Assembly: GCA_934446355.1 (NCBI GenBank)
Contig: CAKSEC010000003.1
Location: 157,544-221,543, forward strand
Source: an uncultured Oscillospiraceae bacterium
Lineage (GTDB): Bacteria > Bacillota > Clostridia > Oscillospirales > Ruminococcaceae
Direction of reading: 5' to 3'
Length of the DNA stretch: 64,000 bases
Position 1 is the first letter of the stretch, and each line of letters starts with the position of its first letter. Below are positions 63,742 through 64,000 of this stretch, piece by piece. The notes beneath the pieces are model-generated. The model searched no databases. It saw nothing but the letters and a program-made list of their open reading frames with translations, and was not told where the DNA came from. The position numbers were made by a program, and so were the translations under genes.

Positions 63742-64000
63742 CAGACCGGCGATAAGCCCTAATCTTCGTCGTAAGGCGAAAACCTTTGATGCGCAGCGTC
63801 CTGCTGCGCTTGGGGTTTTCGCTCGTGACGTCGTGTCACGAGCGGCTAACGGCAGGCACAAACACGATGTTTGCGCCGTTGCCCCAAAAGCCCGACACGA
63901 TGTCGGGCAACTAAGGGCAACCTGCACAAACACGATGTTTGCGCCGTTGCCCCAAAAGCCCGACACGATGTCGGGCAACTAAGGGCAACCTGCACAAAGC
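63742..64000 (+). repeat. Dispersed hairpin repeat, copy E (cut by the window end), with two tandem 68-bp units
   Basis: Starts CAGACCGGCGATAAGCCCTA and ATCTTCGTCGT like other copies, then has about 66 extra bases before the core. These contain hairpins GCGAAAACC/GGTTTTCGC around GCGCAGC/GCTGCGC, and CTCGTGAC/GTCACGAG. At the core, two 68-bp units lie head to tail (63856-63923 and 63924-63991), each with GCCCGACA/TGTCGGGC and GGGCAAC/GTTGCCC elements. The sequence then returns to GCACAAAGC at the last base. The right arm and end lie outside. Confidence 0.85.

Noticed and set aside
63856..63991. Tandem 68-bp units as a CRISPR array
   Set aside because: Units are nearly identical end to end with no unique spacers, and no cas gene is in the window.

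Overview
The window looks like chromosomal DNA from a spore-forming, carbohydrate-using Clostridia bacterium of the Ruminococcus/Oscillospiraceae type. The evidence is indirect: moderate GC, strong Shine-Dalgarno sites, sigma-A promoters of the TTGNNN-17-TAtAAT kind, sporulation genes (spoIIE, a spoIIQ-like LytM gene, a SpoIID-domain gene), a glgB-glgC-glgD glycogen operon, a GH26-like hydrolase end, a CIRCE-controlled htpG and many short intergenic hairpin repeats. I cannot name the species. No rRNA, canonical tRNA, phage, transposase or CRISPR array was recognised.

Layout. 1-4.1 kb: 3' end of a GH26-like glycosidase, then a leftward group uvrC-rsmD-coaD-coiled-coil protein. 4.2-7.3 kb: small secreted BofC-like protein, dprA, GH13 alpha-glucosidase. 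7.4-10.8 kb: a membrane sensor with two solute-binding domains, degenerate GGDEF and intact EAL. 10.8-13.8 kb: lipoprotein, maf, ppa, and fabV on the other strand. 13.9-19.2 kb: a rightward operon of two ABC exporter half-transporters, two small proteins and an atypical response regulator. 19.2-23.5 kb: htpG with CIRCE, a candidate small RNA with C-rich loops, and an ECF sigma/anti-sigma pair. 23.7-26.2 kb: proline-rich protein and SpoIID/peptidoglycan-binding protein. 26.3-31.0 kb: leftward operon HIT-holA-toprim-MBOAT-DHHW. 31.1-38.6 kb: alaS, a PHP phosphatase, and a 1311-residue fusion of a sugar-phosphate transferase with an O-antigen-ligase-like protein. 38.9-44.6 kb: GH3 lipoprotein, HAD phosphatase, NERD protein, ychF, rsmA, dCMP deaminase, TPR protein. 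45.1-53.8 kb: spoIIE, glgBCD, aminotransferase. 53.9-57.4 kb: a tRNA-like RNA, a DIP1984-family gene, a Na/phosphate cotransporter and spoIIQ. 57.7-63.7 kb: a compact acyl-chain biosynthesis operon (acyltransferase, ACP, fused KS/KS-like protein, ketoreductase, dehydratase, phosphopantetheinyl transferase, flavoprotein).

Three things stand out. First, five copies of a dispersed hairpin repeat (about 23.5, 26.3, 44.8, 57.4 and 63.7 kb) share conserved ends and centre. In three complete copies they carry 14-bp inner arms that differ between copies yet stay perfectly self-complementary. Full copies measure 105 bp or exactly 105+68 bp, and the last copy carries two tandem 68-bp units. Second, the operon at 57.8-63.7 kb resembles a minimal type II polyketide/polyene system in which the ketosynthase and a nucleophile-less partner are one polypeptide. 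Third, the exopolysaccharide fusion at 34.7-38.6 kb hinges on an A7 run. With one A fewer it would split into two ATGA-coupled genes.

All calls come from reading sequence and translated proteins by eye; no database search was run.
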